Shown here piece by piece: positions 20,774 through 29,660 of a stretch of DNA of 35,069 nt. The position numbers and the translations under genes are program-made. This DNA is from Pantoea brenneri. GTDB lineage: Bacteria > Pseudomonadota > Gammaproteobacteria > Enterobacterales > Enterobacteriaceae. Each line of letters begins with the position of its first letter. The stretch's first letter is position 1. Below the pieces are notes generated by a model. It made no database searches. It saw only the letters and a list, made by a program, of their open reading frames with translations, and was not told where the DNA came from. Location: assembly GCA_002095305.1 (NCBI GenBank), contig MIEI01000051.1, positions 1 through 35,069 of the forward strand, written 5' to 3'.

Positions 20774-21843
20774 TCAGTCGCCAATCTTTTCCATCGGCGC
20801 CTGCGGATTTTTGCTGATAAACATCGCGTCACCATAACTGAAGAAACGATATTGCTCAGCCACGGCAGCGCGGTAGGCCGCCATGGTGTGCTGGTAACCG
20901 GCAAACGCCGAGACCAGCATAATCAGGGTAGATTCGGGCAGGTGGAAATTGGTGATCAGCGCATCGATCACCTGATAGTGGTAGCCCGGATAGATAAAAA
21001 TCTGGGTATCGTCGAAGAACGGCGCAATCAGCGCATCCTGACTCGCTTTGGCCGCGCTCTCCAGCGAGCGTACTGAGGTGGTGCCAACCGCGACCACCTT
21101 GTTGCCGCGCGCTTTACAGGCCAGCACCGCATCCACGACCTCCTGCGGCACTTCCGCATATTCGGCATGCATGTGATGTTCTTCGATGTTGTCGACGCGC
21201 ACCGGCTGGAAGGTGCCCGCCCCGACATGCAGCGTGACAAATGCCATCTCAACGCCCTTCTCTTTCAGCGCCTGCAACAGCGGCTCATCGAAGTGCAATC
21301 CGGCGGTAGGCGCAGCGACGGCACCGGGACGGGCACTGTAAACGGTCTGATAGAGTTCGCGGTCGGCCTCTTCATCAGGGCGATCGATGTACGGTGGCAG
21401 CGGCATATGGCCGACGCTGTTCAGGATGTCGAGTACTGCCCGATCATCGTCAAAGGCGATCTCGAACAGGGCGTCGTGGCGCGCCACCATCGTCGCTTTA
21501 ACGCTCTCATCTTCACCCAGCAACAGGGCTGCACCCGGCTTGGGTGCTTTTGAGGCGCGCACATGGGCCAGCACGCGCTTGTCGTCGAGCATCCGCTCCA
21601 CCAGCATTTCGATTTTGCCGCCGCTGGCTTTACGGCCATAGACGCGCGCCGGGATCACGCGGGTGTTGTTGAACACCAGCAGATCGCCTGGATTGAGCTT
21701 ATCCAGCACGTCGGTGAATACACCGTGCGTCAGTGCGCCGCTGGGACCATCGAGCGACAGCAGACGACAGCCGCTGCGCTGCGCCTGGGATAGTGGGCAA
21801 TCAGGGATTCGGGCAATTCAAAAGCAAAATCGGCGACACGCAT
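20774..21843 (-). CDS. queA: S-adenosylmethionine:tRNA ribosyltransferase-isomerase QueA, frameshifted in this sequence
   Basis: QueA transfers and rearranges the ribosyl group of S-adenosylmethionine onto preQ1-tRNA to make epoxyqueuosine. The start [19 protein letters not shown] matches the family but then leaves frame. From [24 protein letters not shown] onward another frame is intact to the stop. The coding strand reads TATCCCAGG where TATCCCCAGG would keep frame, so one C appears missing in a short homopolymer near 21787-21789. Correction gives 356 residues, the E. coli length. The family signature [14 protein letters not shown] is visible. It heads the queA-tgt-yajC-secDF operon and is divergent from acpH. 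Confidence 0.92.
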
Positions 21844-21946
21844 GAAAGAGTTCTTTCTCAGGCAAAAACAGGCGGCACAGTTTAGCGGAAAAACGACCAA
21901 TTCTGAACAACTGGCTGCGCAAAGGCAGTTCAGCCTATAATGAGCC

Positions 21947-22528
21947 ATGAACTTTCTTGCTCATCTCCATCTGGCCCAACTGGCTGACAGCTCGCTACTC
22001 GGCAATTTAATGGCTGATTTTGTGCGCGGTAACCCGCACCAGCACTGGCCCACGCCGGTGGCTGACGGCATTCTGATGCATCGTCGGCTCGACGTCATGA
22101 CCGATGCGTTGCCGGAAGTCCGTCGCGCCCGTCAGCTGTTCCGTCCGGAAACCTATCGCGTGGCCCCGATTACCCTTGATGTCATCTGGGACCATTTTCT
22201 GGCCCGTCACTGGACGCATTTCACCTCTGATCTGACGCTGGCGCAGTTTTCTGCCGCTGCCGAGCGCGAAATCGTGCCGCAGCTGGCGGCGACCCCGGAG
22301 GAATTTCAGCGGCTGAACGCAGTGATGTGGCATGAACGCTGGTTCGAGCACTACGCCCAGCCCGCCCGGCTGGAACGGGTGCTGCACGGCATGGCCAGCC
22401 GCCGCCCACGCCTGGCGGCACTGCGCGATTCTTATCACGACTTCACTGAACACTATGAGCAGCTTGAAGCCCTGTTTTTCATTTTTTATCCGCGTTTAAT
22501 GGCGCAGGCGACGGCCAGAACGCTGTAA
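21947..22528 (+). CDS. acpH: Acyl carrier protein phosphodiesterase
   Basis: AcpH removes the 4'-phosphopantetheine group from acyl carrier protein, returning apo-ACP. The 193-residue protein is the E. coli length and begins MNFLAHLHLAQLADSSLLGN. The conserved DFVRGNP, MHRRLDVMTD and ITLDVIWDHFLARHW motifs hold the metal-binding His and Asp residues of this HD-like fold. GMASRRPRL near the C-terminus is also typical. It is divergent from queA, with 103 bp between the starts. Confidence 0.95.
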   Translation: MNFLAHLHLAQLADSSLLGNLMADFVRGNPHQHWPTPVADGILMHRRLDVMTDALPEVRRARQLFRPETYRVAPITLDVIWDHFLARHWTHFTSDLTLAQFSAAAEREIVPQLAATPEEFQRLNAVMWHERWFEHYAQPARLERVLHGMASRRPRLAALRDSYHDFTEHYEQLEALFFIFYPRLMAQATARTL

Positions 22529-22644
22529 AACCCGATCCTCTTCTGTTGGCTGGCAGATGCCGGCCAATACCGCACAAAAAAGCCGCCTGCCCGCCCCCTC
22601 CCCATCTTGCCATCGCGTCTTATCTGCGGCTTAATGAAGCCTTT

Positions 22645-22660
22645 CTTAACAATAGTTAAG
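22645..22660. promoter_or_regulatory. Possible operator palindrome before the phosphatase pair
   Basis: CTTAAC-AATA-GTTAAG is a perfect 6+4+6 inverted repeat, about 75 bp upstream of the gene at 22734. It is too AT-rich to be a good hairpin, so it may be a protein-binding site. The regulator is unknown. Confidence 0.35.
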
Positions 22661-22733
22661 CAAAACACACAGCCAGACCGCCTGTTCAGGCGCGCCTTCC
22701 GTTCGCTATGGCAAAAAAACATAAGAGGGAAAG

Positions 22734-23546
22734 ATGTCATCCGCTTCGCATTCTGAAATTGACGCGCGTTACCGTTACGCCTGCGACATCGCCCGTGCGG
22801 CGGCCAGCCGGGCTTATTCGTGGTATCAGCAGCGTCAAAACCTGGTGGTGGAACACAAGAGGGATCTGCAGGACGTGGTCAGCGAAGCCGATCGCAACGT
22901 CGAAGCATTAATCAAGACGTTGATTGAGGAGCGCTTCCCGGACGATGCCGTCTACGGTGAAGAGAGCGGCGGCGAAACAGGCAACGCCAGCTTTATCTGG
23001 GTCGTCGATCCAATTGATGGCACCGCCTGCTTCGTCAACGGCCTGCCTAACTGGTGCGTCTCGCTGGCAGTGGTGTGCGACGGTGAACCGGTGATTGGCG
23101 TGGTGTGCGATCCTAATCATCAGGAGCTGTTCCACGCCCGACTGGGCCAGGGCGCGTGGGTCAACGAGACCCGGTTGCAGGTACATGCAGCGCAACATCT
23201 CAACGAAGGTCTGCTCGGCATCAGTCACTCCAGCCGCACGCCGGGCGAGAGCGTTACCCGCCTGATTGCCGGACTGACTCAACAGGGCGGCATGTTTATC
23301 CGCATCGGTTCCGGCGCGCTGACCAGCGCCTGGGCGGCAGCGGGCCGGTTAATCGGCTACTACGAAGCGCATATGCATCCGTGGGATAGCCTGCCGGGCA
23401 TTGTGCTGATGCGAGAAGCCGGTGGCGTCACTAACGATTACCTCAGTAACGACGGACTGAAAAATGGCAATCCGGTGCTGCTGGCGAATGCCACGCTCTA
23501 TCCAAAGATAAAAGCGCTGACCGGCAATCGCGCGCTGGACGAATAA
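22734..23546 (+). CDS. Inositol monophosphatase family protein
   Basis: This 270-residue protein belongs to the lithium-sensitive, Mg-dependent phosphatase family (IMPase, SuhB, HisN, CysQ relatives). Metal-binding motifs are visible as GEES (residues 75-78), DPIDGT (92-97) and WD (217-218), spaced as in the family. The usual motif after WD is AAG, while here it is SLPG, so it is not a standard SuhB or CysQ. There is no signal peptide, so it acts in the cytoplasm. AGAGGGAAAG precedes the ATG. Its TAA is immediately followed by the ATG of the histidine acid phosphatase, so the two form one transcription unit. Substrate is unproven: inositol phosphate, histidinol phosphate or another sugar phosphate are possible. 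Confidence 0.85.
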   Translation: MSSASHSEIDARYRYACDIARAAASRAYSWYQQRQNLVVEHKRDLQDVVSEADRNVEALIKTLIEERFPDDAVYGEESGGETGNASFIWVVDPIDGTACFVNGLPNWCVSLAVVCDGEPVIGVVCDPNHQELFHARLGQGAWVNETRLQVHAAQHLNEGLLGISHSSRTPGESVTRLIAGLTQQGGMFIRIGSGALTSAWAAAGRLIGYYEAHMHPWDSLPGIVLMREAGGVTNDYLSNDGLKNGNPVLLANATLYPKIKALTGNRALDE

Positions 23547-24812
23547 ATGCGCGCTACCCGATGGTGCCAATGCACGTTAGCCCTGAGTGCACTCTGGCTA
23601 CTGAGCCTGCCGATGCAGGCGGCCCCGCTGCCCCATTATCAGTTGGAAAAAGTGGTCGAACTGAGCCGGCACGGCGTGCGGCCACCGACGCCCGGCAACC
23701 GTAAAGAGATCGAAGCCGCCAGCCAGCAGCCGTGGACGGTATGGACCACGGCGGATGGCGAGCTGACCGGTCACGGCTACAGCGCAGTGGTCAACAAAGG
23801 ACGCTGGCAGGGCGAACATTACCGCCAGCTTGGTTTACTGCCTGCTGGCTGCCCGACGGCAGACGACGTCTATCTGCGCGCCAGCCCGCTCCAGCGCACC
23901 CGAGCCACCGCCCAGGCGATAGCCGACGGTGCGTTTCCGGGCTGTGGCGTACCGATCCATCAGGTGACCGGTGAGGTTGATCCACTGTTTCAGAGCGATA
24001 AGCTGGCGTTTGCACAAACCGATCCGCAGCAAGAACTTGCGGCTAAGCAGCAGAAAGCGGGCGATCTGGCGCAGTTACAGCAGCAACTGCAACCGGCTAT
24101 TCAGCAGCTTAAAGCCGCGGTTTGCCCGCCCACGGCGAAATGTGATTTCTTTGATCGCCCATGGCAATTCAAACAGACCCGCAGCGGCCACACCTACGTC
24201 GAAGGACTGAGCGTGATGGCCAGTATGGTTGAGACCCTGCGGCTGGGTTACAGCGAAAATCTGCCCGTCGATCAGCTGGCGTGGGGGCATATCACCACCG
24301 CGGCGCAAATTACCCGCCTGCTGCCGTTGCTGACCGCTAATTACGATTTGAGTAATGATCTGCTCTATCAGGCACAGCGGCGGGGATCGATTTTACTGCA
24401 GGCGATGCTGACCGAAATCGCCAGCAATGCCTCCACTGCCCGCTGGCTGATCCTGGTGGCGCATGACACCAATATTGCGATGGTGCGTACCCTGATGGGG
24501 TTTGACTGGCAGCTGCCGGGCTACGCGCGCGGCAATATTCCGCCCGGCGGCAGTCTGGTGCTGGAGCGCTGGCGTGACAGCCAGAGCGGCGAGCGTTTTC
24601 TGCGGCTCTACTTCCAGGCACAGAGCCTTGATGGCCTGCGTCAGTTACAGCCGATTGAAGACGCACAGGGTTTATTGCGTCAGGAGTGGCATCAGCCAGA
24701 CTGCAGAATGACCGACGTCGGGCTGCTGTGTCCTTATCAATCGACCCTGACCGGCTGGCAACAACGGCTGGACAAGCGCGCCACGCAGCCGGTTTCCATC
24801 CGGCTGCCCTGA
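23547..24812 (+). CDS. Periplasmic histidine-type acid phosphatase (AppA/Agp-like)
   Basis: This is a 421-residue member of the branch 2 histidine acid phosphatases, which includes E. coli phytase AppA and glucose-1-phosphatase Agp. A signal peptide ends near PMQAA (residues 22-26). The catalytic motif RHGVRPP (residues 41-47) carries the nucleophile His42, and the proton-donor motif HDTN is at 306-309. HDTN and RHGVR are nearer to AppA than to Agp as I recall them, but substrate preference cannot be assigned from motifs. Cysteines suited to disulfides occur near 102, 133, 193 and 199. It starts directly after the stop of the upstream monophosphatase gene, suggesting coupled translation. Confidence 0.85.
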   Translation: MRATRWCQCTLALSALWLLSLPMQAAPLPHYQLEKVVELSRHGVRPPTPGNRKEIEAASQQPWTVWTTADGELTGHGYSAVVNKGRWQGEHYRQLGLLPAGCPTADDVYLRASPLQRTRATAQAIADGAFPGCGVPIHQVTGEVDPLFQSDKLAFAQTDPQQELAAKQQKAGDLAQLQQQLQPAIQQLKAAVCPPTAKCDFFDRPWQFKQTRSGHTYVEGLSVMASMVETLRLGYSENLPVDQLAWGHITTAAQITRLLPLLTANYDLSNDLLYQAQRRGSILLQAMLTEIASNASTARWLILVAHDTNIAMVRTLMGFDWQLPGYARGNIPPGGSLVLERWRDSQSGERFLRLYFQAQSLDGLRQLQPIEDAQGLLRQEWHQPDCRMTDVGLLCPYQSTLTGWQQRLDKRATQPVSIRLP

Positions 24813-24911
24813 GCTGCCGCTAATCAAATCCATGCCGCGCTCGCTGCGCGGCGTAAATATGCTTTATCAGGCTTAATTGGTTGTATTGCTGTCGCCTGGT
24901 ACTTTTCTTAT

Positions 24912-25028
24912 TTAAATAACCCAGCTATCAGCGGCGTTAATTTTGTTTTACGATAACCGGGTCAATCATCCCTTTTTATTTCTCTGATTCTCTTGAATAT
25001 TTCGGCGACTGGTTTCGCCGTTTTTTTA
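24912..25028 (+). ncRNA. Candidate small RNA
   Basis: A possible promoter, TTGGTT (24877-24882), 17 bp, then TACTTT (24900-24905) preceded by an extended TG, would start transcription near 24912. About 115 bases later comes a textbook terminator (CGGCGA/TCGCCG and seven T). The predicted RNA has an AU-rich body with U-rich stretches before the terminator, as in Hfq-bound RNAs. I recognise no named family. The same terminator could instead end the phosphatase mRNA. Confidence 0.25.
25003..25028 (+). terminator. Intrinsic terminator about 190 bp after the acid phosphatase gene
   Basis: CGGCGA (25003-25008) pairs with TCGCCG (25015-25020) around a 6-base loop and is followed by TTTTTTTATTT. It is a strong plus-strand terminator, either for the phosphatase operon or for a small RNA. 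Confidence 0.85.
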
Positions 25029-25270
25029 TTTATTTGCTGTTCTCTTCGCCCCGCCACAGCCGCCCTGATGCGCTTAACGCCGATGTTTAGCTGGCAATCC
25101 CCTTCACCGCAGATAATTAACCGCGCAGGCGGATAGGTTATTCCACCGTCTGAAAGCGCCATCCGCCCGGGTTATTTCGTTACGGTGTTGTGACTGACAT
25201 AAATAGCCAGCGCAGCGTCAGAGAAGTCAGTCGGGGGAAGAGAGAAGATGGAAGAGATGGCAAAGCGCAT

Positions 25271-25294
25271 CTGCTCCCCCGCCAGGGGGAGCAG
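25271..25294 (-). terminator. Hairpin downstream of proY
   Basis: CTGCTCCCCC (25271-25280) and GGGGGAGCAG (25285-25294) form a perfect 10-bp stem with a 4-base loop, 7 bp beyond the proY stop. No T run follows on the minus strand, so it may be a weak terminator or an mRNA-end stabiliser. Confidence 0.45.
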
Positions 25295-25301
25295 CCGACA
25301 A

Positions 25302-26654
25302 TCAGCGCGGTTTACGTACCAGCTTATAGCCCAGCAGCAGCACCACTATCCACACCACGCCGACATAGAGCGATACCCGGGTATCCGGGAAATAGCCGAT
25401 CAGCGCAATGATGAAGCAGAGGAATGCGACACCGACACCCGCGGTCCAGCTGCCGCCTGGCAGCGCGAACTTCAGTTCGCTGGCAGCCTGTTTGCCGATT
25501 TTGCGGCGGAAGGCGATCTGCGACAGCAGAATCATGATCCACACCCAGACCGTCGCAAAGGTGGCCAGCGAGGCGATGACCAGGAACACTTTTTCCGGCA
25601 TCAGGTAGTTGAGATAGACCGCAATCAACATGGCGAACATCATCACCACCACCGTCACCCACGGAATACCGCGTGAAGAGACTTTCATAAACATCTTCGG
25701 CGCGTGTCCCTGCTGGGCCATACCGTGCAGCATGCGCCCTACGCCAAACACGTCGCTGTTGATCGCTGACAGTGAGGCGGTCAGGACCACAAAATTAAGA
25801 ATCGAGGCGGCCGCCGCGATGCCCAGATGCTGGAAGGTCAGCACAAACGGGCTGCCCGAGGTGCCTACCTGGTTCCACGGATAGATCGACATAATCACAA
25901 ACAGCGTGCCGACATAAAACACCAGAATACGCCAGGGTACCGAGTTAATGGCGCGCGGGATCGACTTCTCCGGATCCTTCGCTTCACCGGCCGTGATACC
26001 GATGATTTCGATACCGCCGTAGGCGAACATCACCATCTGCAGCGACAGCAACATTCCGACCACGCCGTGGGCAAAGAAGCCGCCGTTGGTCCACAGGTTA
26101 TGGATGCCGGTCGGCTGGCCGCCGTTGCCGATGCCCCAGATAATCATGCCGAAACCGGCCAGAATCATCACAATGATGGTGGCGACTTTGAAGAAAGAGA
26201 ACCAGAACTCCACTTCGCCAAACACCTTCACGCTCATCAGGTTGACCGCGCCGATGATCAGCACCACGCTCAGTACCCAAATCCAGTGCGGCACCTCCGG
26301 AAACCAGACGCCCATATAGATGCCGAACGCCGTCACATCGGCGATCGCCACGATCAGGATTTCGAAGCAGTAGGTCCAGCCGGTAATGTAGCCCGCCATC
26401 GGACCGAGATAATCCTGGGCGTAACGGGAGAATGAGCTGGCCTGGGGATTGTTGACGGACATCTCACCCAGCGCACGCATGATGATGTAGGCCACGGCCC
26501 CGCCGATAATATAGGCGAGCAGCACGCTGGGTCCGGCCATTTTGATCGCATCGGCGGAACCGTAAAACAGCCCGGTGCCAATCGCCGATCCCAGCGCCAT
26601 AAAGCGGATGTGGCGCGTGCTCAGTCCGCGTTTGAGCTTATTGGTTTCTTGCAT
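25302..26654 (-). CDS. proY: Amino acid permease ProY
   Basis: ProY is a twelve-helix inner-membrane permease of the amino acid transporter family (AAT branch of APC), implicated in proline or histidine uptake but cryptic in E. coli and Salmonella. The 450-residue protein carries the helix 1 substrate-site motif [13 protein letters not shown] and the conserved [10 protein letters not shown] and [22 protein letters not shown] segments. It follows brnQ as in E. coli, but a strong intrinsic terminator lies between them, 20-48 bp before the start. Expression may therefore depend on read-through. Confidence 0.92.
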   Translation of the reverse strand: MQETNKLKRGLSTRHIRFMALGSAIGTGLFYGSADAIKMAGPSVLLAYIIGGAVAYIIMRALGEMSVNNPQASSFSRYAQDYLGPMAGYITGWTYCFEILIVAIADVTAFGIYMGVWFPEVPHWIWVLSVVLIIGAVNLMSVKVFGEVEFWFSFFKVATIIVMILAGFGMIIWGIGNGGQPTGIHNLWTNGGFFAHGVVGMLLSLQMVMFAYGGIEIIGITAGEAKDPEKSIPRAINSVPWRILVFYVGTLFVIMSIYPWNQVGTSGSPFVLTFQHLGIAAAASILNFVVLTASLSAINSDVFGVGRMLHGMAQQGHAPKMFMKVSSRGIPWVTVVVMMFAMLIAVYLNYLMPEKVFLVIASLATFATVWVWIMILLSQIAFRRKIGKQAASELKFALPGGSWTAGVGVAFLCFIIALIGYFPDTRVSLYVGVVWIVVLLLGYKLVRKPR

Positions 26655-26674
26655 AACAACCTGTACCTGTGAAA

Positions 26675-26702
26675 TGAAAAAACCACGGGCAAGCCCGTGG
26701 TT
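26675..26702 (-). terminator. Intrinsic terminator between brnQ and proY
   Basis: AACCACGGGC (26681-26690) is the reverse complement of GCCCGTGGTT (26693-26702). On the minus strand the hairpin, probably with a CUUG loop, is followed by a T run. It lies 22 bp after the brnQ stop and very close to the proY ribosome-binding region. Confidence 0.85.
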
Positions 26703-26724
26703 AAAGAAAAATCAGTGCCATCTG

Positions 26725-28044
26725 CTACGAGTGAACGGAAACCTGTTCGCGTCCTTTAACCCGATCCACCACGGCGGCAATCAGCAGCATCACCAGCGAT
26801 GGCGGCAACCAGGCAAGTCCCTGATCGGCCAGCGGCAGGTGCTGACTGAATGCAGGCAGCAACGCTTTAAACCCGGTAGTTTTAATCGCATCAATAATGC
26901 CGAACAGCAGGCTAATCAGCATTGCTGGCGCAATAATCCGGCTGCTCTTGTTCCACCAGTTCAGGGTGAAGCTCAGCACCACCAGCACGATACAAGGCGG
27001 ATAAATCGCCGTCAGGACCGGGATGGAGATCTGAATCAGGTGGCTCAGGCCGAGGTTCGACACCACCATCGAGAACAGACCAAGGATAAACACCAGCGTT
27101 TTATACGACAATGGCAGGTATTGCGCAAAAAATTCCGCACAGGCACAGGTCAGACCGACCGCCGTTACCATACAGGCAACAAAGATCAGCGCCGCCAGGA
27201 AGAAGCTGCCCATACCGCCAAATGTCTGCTGAACGTAAGCGTGCAGAATCGCTGCGCCGTTCGCATTCTGATCGACCAGCGCGCCGCTGCCGGAGCCCAG
27301 TTTAAACAGGCACAGGTAGACCAGCGTCAGGCCCACGCCAGCAATCAGGCCGGCCAGAACGGTGTAACGCGTCAGCAGCGCGGCATTATCAACCCCGCGT
27401 GAACGGGCCGCGTTCACGATCACGATGCCGAACACCAGTGCGCCCAGCGTATCCATGGTCAGATAGCCGTTCACAAAACCGCTGGAGAACGCCGCACGCT
27501 GATAATCTTCCGTCGCCGGAATAGTGCCGCCCGCTGGCCACACCAGCGCAGCAATGCCCAGCACGGTCAGCGCCACAATTTTTAGCGGCGCAAGGAAATG
27601 GCCGACGGTATCGAGCAGTTTACCCGGATAGAGCGACACGCCAATCACCAGCGCAAAATAGACCAGGCTGTAGATAAATAGCGGCATCGCGCCATCACCG
27701 GTCAGCGGGGCAATCCCCATCTCAAAGGAGACGGTGGCCGTCCGCGGCGTCGCAAAGAGTGGCCCGACCGCCAGATAGCAGACGGTGGCCAGCACCAGAC
27801 CGGCAACCTTACCGATTGGGGTACTGAGTGCATCCACGCCGCCGCCGACGCGCGCCAGCGCTACCACGGTCATCACCGGCAGACCCACGGCAGTGATCAG
27901 AAAGCCAATAGCGGCGGTCCAGACGTGTTCGCCAGACTGAATGCCAACCATCGGCGGGAAAATGATGTTGCCCGCGCCAACGAACAGGGCAAATGTCATG
28001 AAGCCCAGCGCGAGAATGTCTTTCGAGGTTAAACGATGTGTCAT
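26725..28044 (-). CDS. brnQ: Branched-chain amino acid:Na+ symporter BrnQ
   Basis: BrnQ imports leucine, isoleucine and valine with sodium (LIVCS family). The 439-residue product equals the E. coli length, with about twelve hydrophobic helices. Conserved segments include [19 protein letters not shown] near the N-terminus and [17 protein letters not shown] chose the ATG at 28044, where [10 protein letters not shown] matches the family; the longer frame from 28110 adds 22 low-complexity residues. It is the first of the brnQ-proY pair. Confidence 0.96.
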   Translation of the reverse strand: MTHRLTSKDILALGFMTFALFVGAGNIIFPPMVGIQSGEHVWTAAIGFLITAVGLPVMTVVALARVGGGVDALSTPIGKVAGLVLATVCYLAVGPLFATPRTATVSFEMGIAPLTGDGAMPLFIYSLVYFALVIGVSLYPGKLLDTVGHFLAPLKIVALTVLGIAALVWPAGGTIPATEDYQRAAFSSGFVNGYLTMDTLGALVFGIVIVNAARSRGVDNAALLTRYTVLAGLIAGVGLTLVYLCLFKLGSGSGALVDQNANGAAILHAYVQQTFGGMGSFFLAALIFVACMVTAVGLTCACAEFFAQYLPLSYKTLVFILGLFSMVVSNLGLSHLIQISIPVLTAIYPPCIVLVVLSFTLNWWNKSSRIIAPAMLISLLFGIIDAIKTTGFKALLPAFSQHLPLADQGLAWLPPSLVMLLIAAVVDRVKGREQVSVHS

Positions 28045-28435
28045 ACGGCCTGTCACTGATGTTGCGGTGGAAGTTGGGTTTGTGTTGTCCCCTCGCTGCG
28101 TTAAAACCACGACCAGCCAGCCAATGTCAGCGCATTATGCTCGTCGTGAGGTGAAGCGCAGGTGATTTAAGCTGCTTTTTTTCTGTTCACGGAGGGATGG
28201 ATCGACAACGGGGCTAAGTAAAACGTTTATAGCGGGGAAAGGCAATACGGGATCGGAAAACCAGAAGGTTATCCCGTTATTTACGTAACAACCAGTGGAT
28301 AGCGTTAATTTTTAACCCAGGCACACAAGATGATGTGCCTAAATAATAAACAGACCGCGAGAATTCCCCGCATAACGCCGCTGACAAATGCACAAAAGGC
28401 GCGTTTTACGCGCCTGTTTGCACAAGTTTACAGCA
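28045..28435. promoter_or_regulatory. Region between brnQ and the methionine-synthase-like gene
   Basis: These 391 bp should hold the brnQ promoter and leader. Inverted repeats are AGGCACA/TGTGCCT (28319-28325 and 28334-28340) and the terminator at 28391-28416. The middle is AT-rich and I see no gene in it. Confidence 0.4.
28391..28416 (-). terminator. Intrinsic terminator after the methionine-synthase-like gene
   Basis: AGGCGCG (28397-28403) and CGCGCCT (28409-28415) form a 7-bp stem with a 5-base loop. On the minus strand TTTTGT follows. It lies about 20 bp beyond the gene's stop. Confidence 0.75.
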
Positions 28436-29539
28436 TTACCACACCTGTTTTGCGATATCGACCACCAGGCGAATCTTCTGCCACTGCTGCTCTTCGCTCA
28501 GGCTGTTGCCCTCTTCGGTAGAGGCAAAGCCGCACTGCGGGCTGAGACAGATCTGGTCGAGGCTGACATACTGCGCCGCTTCCTGCAGTCGGGCTTTCAC
28601 CTGCGCCGGATCTTCCAGCTCACCGGATTTGGTGGTGATCAGGCCCAGCACCACCTGCTGATGGCCTGGCTTAATGAAGCGCAGCGGCTCGAAACCGCCT
28701 GAACGGGCATTGTCATATTCGAGGAAGAAGGCATCGACATTGACGCTGCCAAACAGGATTTCCGCCACCGGCTCGTAACCACCTTCTGAAATCCAGGTTG
28801 AGCGGAAATTGCCACGGCAGACATGCAGACCAACGGTCAGATCGGCTGGCTTGTCTTCCAGCGCCTTGTTCAGCACCTGAGCATAGGTCCGCGCCAGCGC
28901 TTCCGGATCGTCGCCGCGTGCCCGGATATCGCGTTTCTGATCCTCAGAGCAAAGGTAGGCCCAGACGGTGTCATCCAGCTGTAGATAACGGCAACCCGCG
29001 GCGTAAAACGCCTTAATGGCGTCTTTATAGGTCTGTGCCAGGTCGTCAAAATAATCTGCCAGGTCCGGATAGACCTCAGCGTCGATCACTTTGCGACCGC
29101 CGCGGAAGTGCAGCACGCTGGGGCTGGGAATGGTCATTTTTGCCACCGCATCACCGGCAATGCTTTGCAGGAAGCGAAAGTGTTCCAGCATCGGATGGCT
29201 GGAAAAACCGAGCTTGCTCACTACTTTTACGCCATGCGCTTTGGTCTGCACGCCGTTGAACTGGATCCCCTGCTCAGCTTCATAAGCTTCCACACCATCC
29301 AGGCCGTAGAAAAAATCGAAGTGCCACCAGCCGCGACGAAATTCGCCATCGGTCACCACCTGCAGGCCATTTTCGCGCTGTCTGGCGACCACATCGCGGA
29401 TGGCGTCATCTTCAACCTGGCGCAGCGCTGCCGCATCAATTTCGCCAGCGGCGAACTGCTCACGCGCCTGCTTAATCGCGGCGGGACGCAGAAAACTGCC
29501 TACGGTATCAGCACGGAACGGGGCGGTATTTCTTTGCAT
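28436..29539 (-). CDS. Cobalamin-independent methionine synthase family protein (MetE C-terminal domain, YxjG-like)
   Basis: This 367-residue protein resembles the C-terminal catalytic half of MetE and the stand-alone proteins YxjG/YxjH of Bacillus, annotated as methyltetrahydropteroyltriglutamate-homocysteine methyltransferases. Zinc ligands can be assigned as His239 and Cys241 (LHVCRGN), Glu274 (FLEYDN) and Cys336 (SPQCGFAST). The N-terminal segment RADTVGSFLRP is typical. The long N-terminal folate domain of full MetE is absent, so the methyl donor may differ. AGGAG lies 6 bases before the ATG at 29539; a GTG two codons upstream is less likely. MetJ-like and MetR-like sites upstream support a methionine role. 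It is absent from this position in E. coli. Confidence 0.88.
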   Translation of the reverse strand: MQRNTAPFRADTVGSFLRPAAIKQAREQFAAGEIDAAALRQVEDDAIRDVVARQRENGLQVVTDGEFRRGWWHFDFFYGLDGVEAYEAEQGIQFNGVQTKAHGVKVVSKLGFSSHPMLEHFRFLQSIAGDAVAKMTIPSPSVLHFRGGRKVIDAEVYPDLADYFDDLAQTYKDAIKAFYAAGCRYLQLDDTVWAYLCSEDQKRDIRARGDDPEALARTYAQVLNKALEDKPADLTVGLHVCRGNFRSTWISEGGYEPVAEILFGSVNVDAFFLEYDNARSGGFEPLRFIKPGHQQVVLGLITTKSGELEDPAQVKARLQEAAQYVSLDQICLSPQCGFASTEEGNSLSEEQQWQKIRLVVDIAKQVW

Positions 29540-29600
29540 GATCACTCCTGTCTCGCCTGCCGATGGTTTCAGCAGGAAATAATTGCGCTCTGTTATTTGT

Positions 29601-29624
29601 AGCCATCTGGATGGCTATACGTCT
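29601..29624 (-). promoter_or_regulatory. Predicted MetJ operator (three tandem met boxes)
   Basis: Three adjacent 8-mers AGCCATCT, GGATGGCT and ATACGTCT match the met-box consensus AGACGTCT at 6, 5 and 7 of 8 positions. They lie about 62 bp upstream of the methionine-synthase-like gene, where a repressor could cover the promoter. MetJ binds such tandem boxes with S-adenosylmethionine. Confidence 0.65.
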
Positions 29625-29660
29625 GAACGCAGAATGACATGTGCCGCCGCCCGCTGCAAT

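Larger units (their letters stand above)
24813..25301. other. Intergenic region between the acid phosphatase gene and proY
   Basis: This stretch of about 490 bp has no convincing protein gene. A 66-residue frame on the minus strand (24962-25162) has no known similarity or clear ribosome-binding site. The region contains a GC-rich hairpin (GCCGCGC/GCGCGGC, 24834-24852), a possible promoter and small RNA (24877-25028), and a 10-bp perfect hairpin near the proY stop. Confidence 0.45.

Noticed and set aside
24962..25162. 66-residue open frame on the minus strand after the acid phosphatase gene
   Set aside because: It crosses the strong terminator at 25003-25028, has no clear ribosome-binding site and resembles no family I know.
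25827..26435. 202-residue plus-strand frame opposite proY
   Set aside because: Shadow of a membrane protein gene; His/Asp-rich sequence without recognisable motif.
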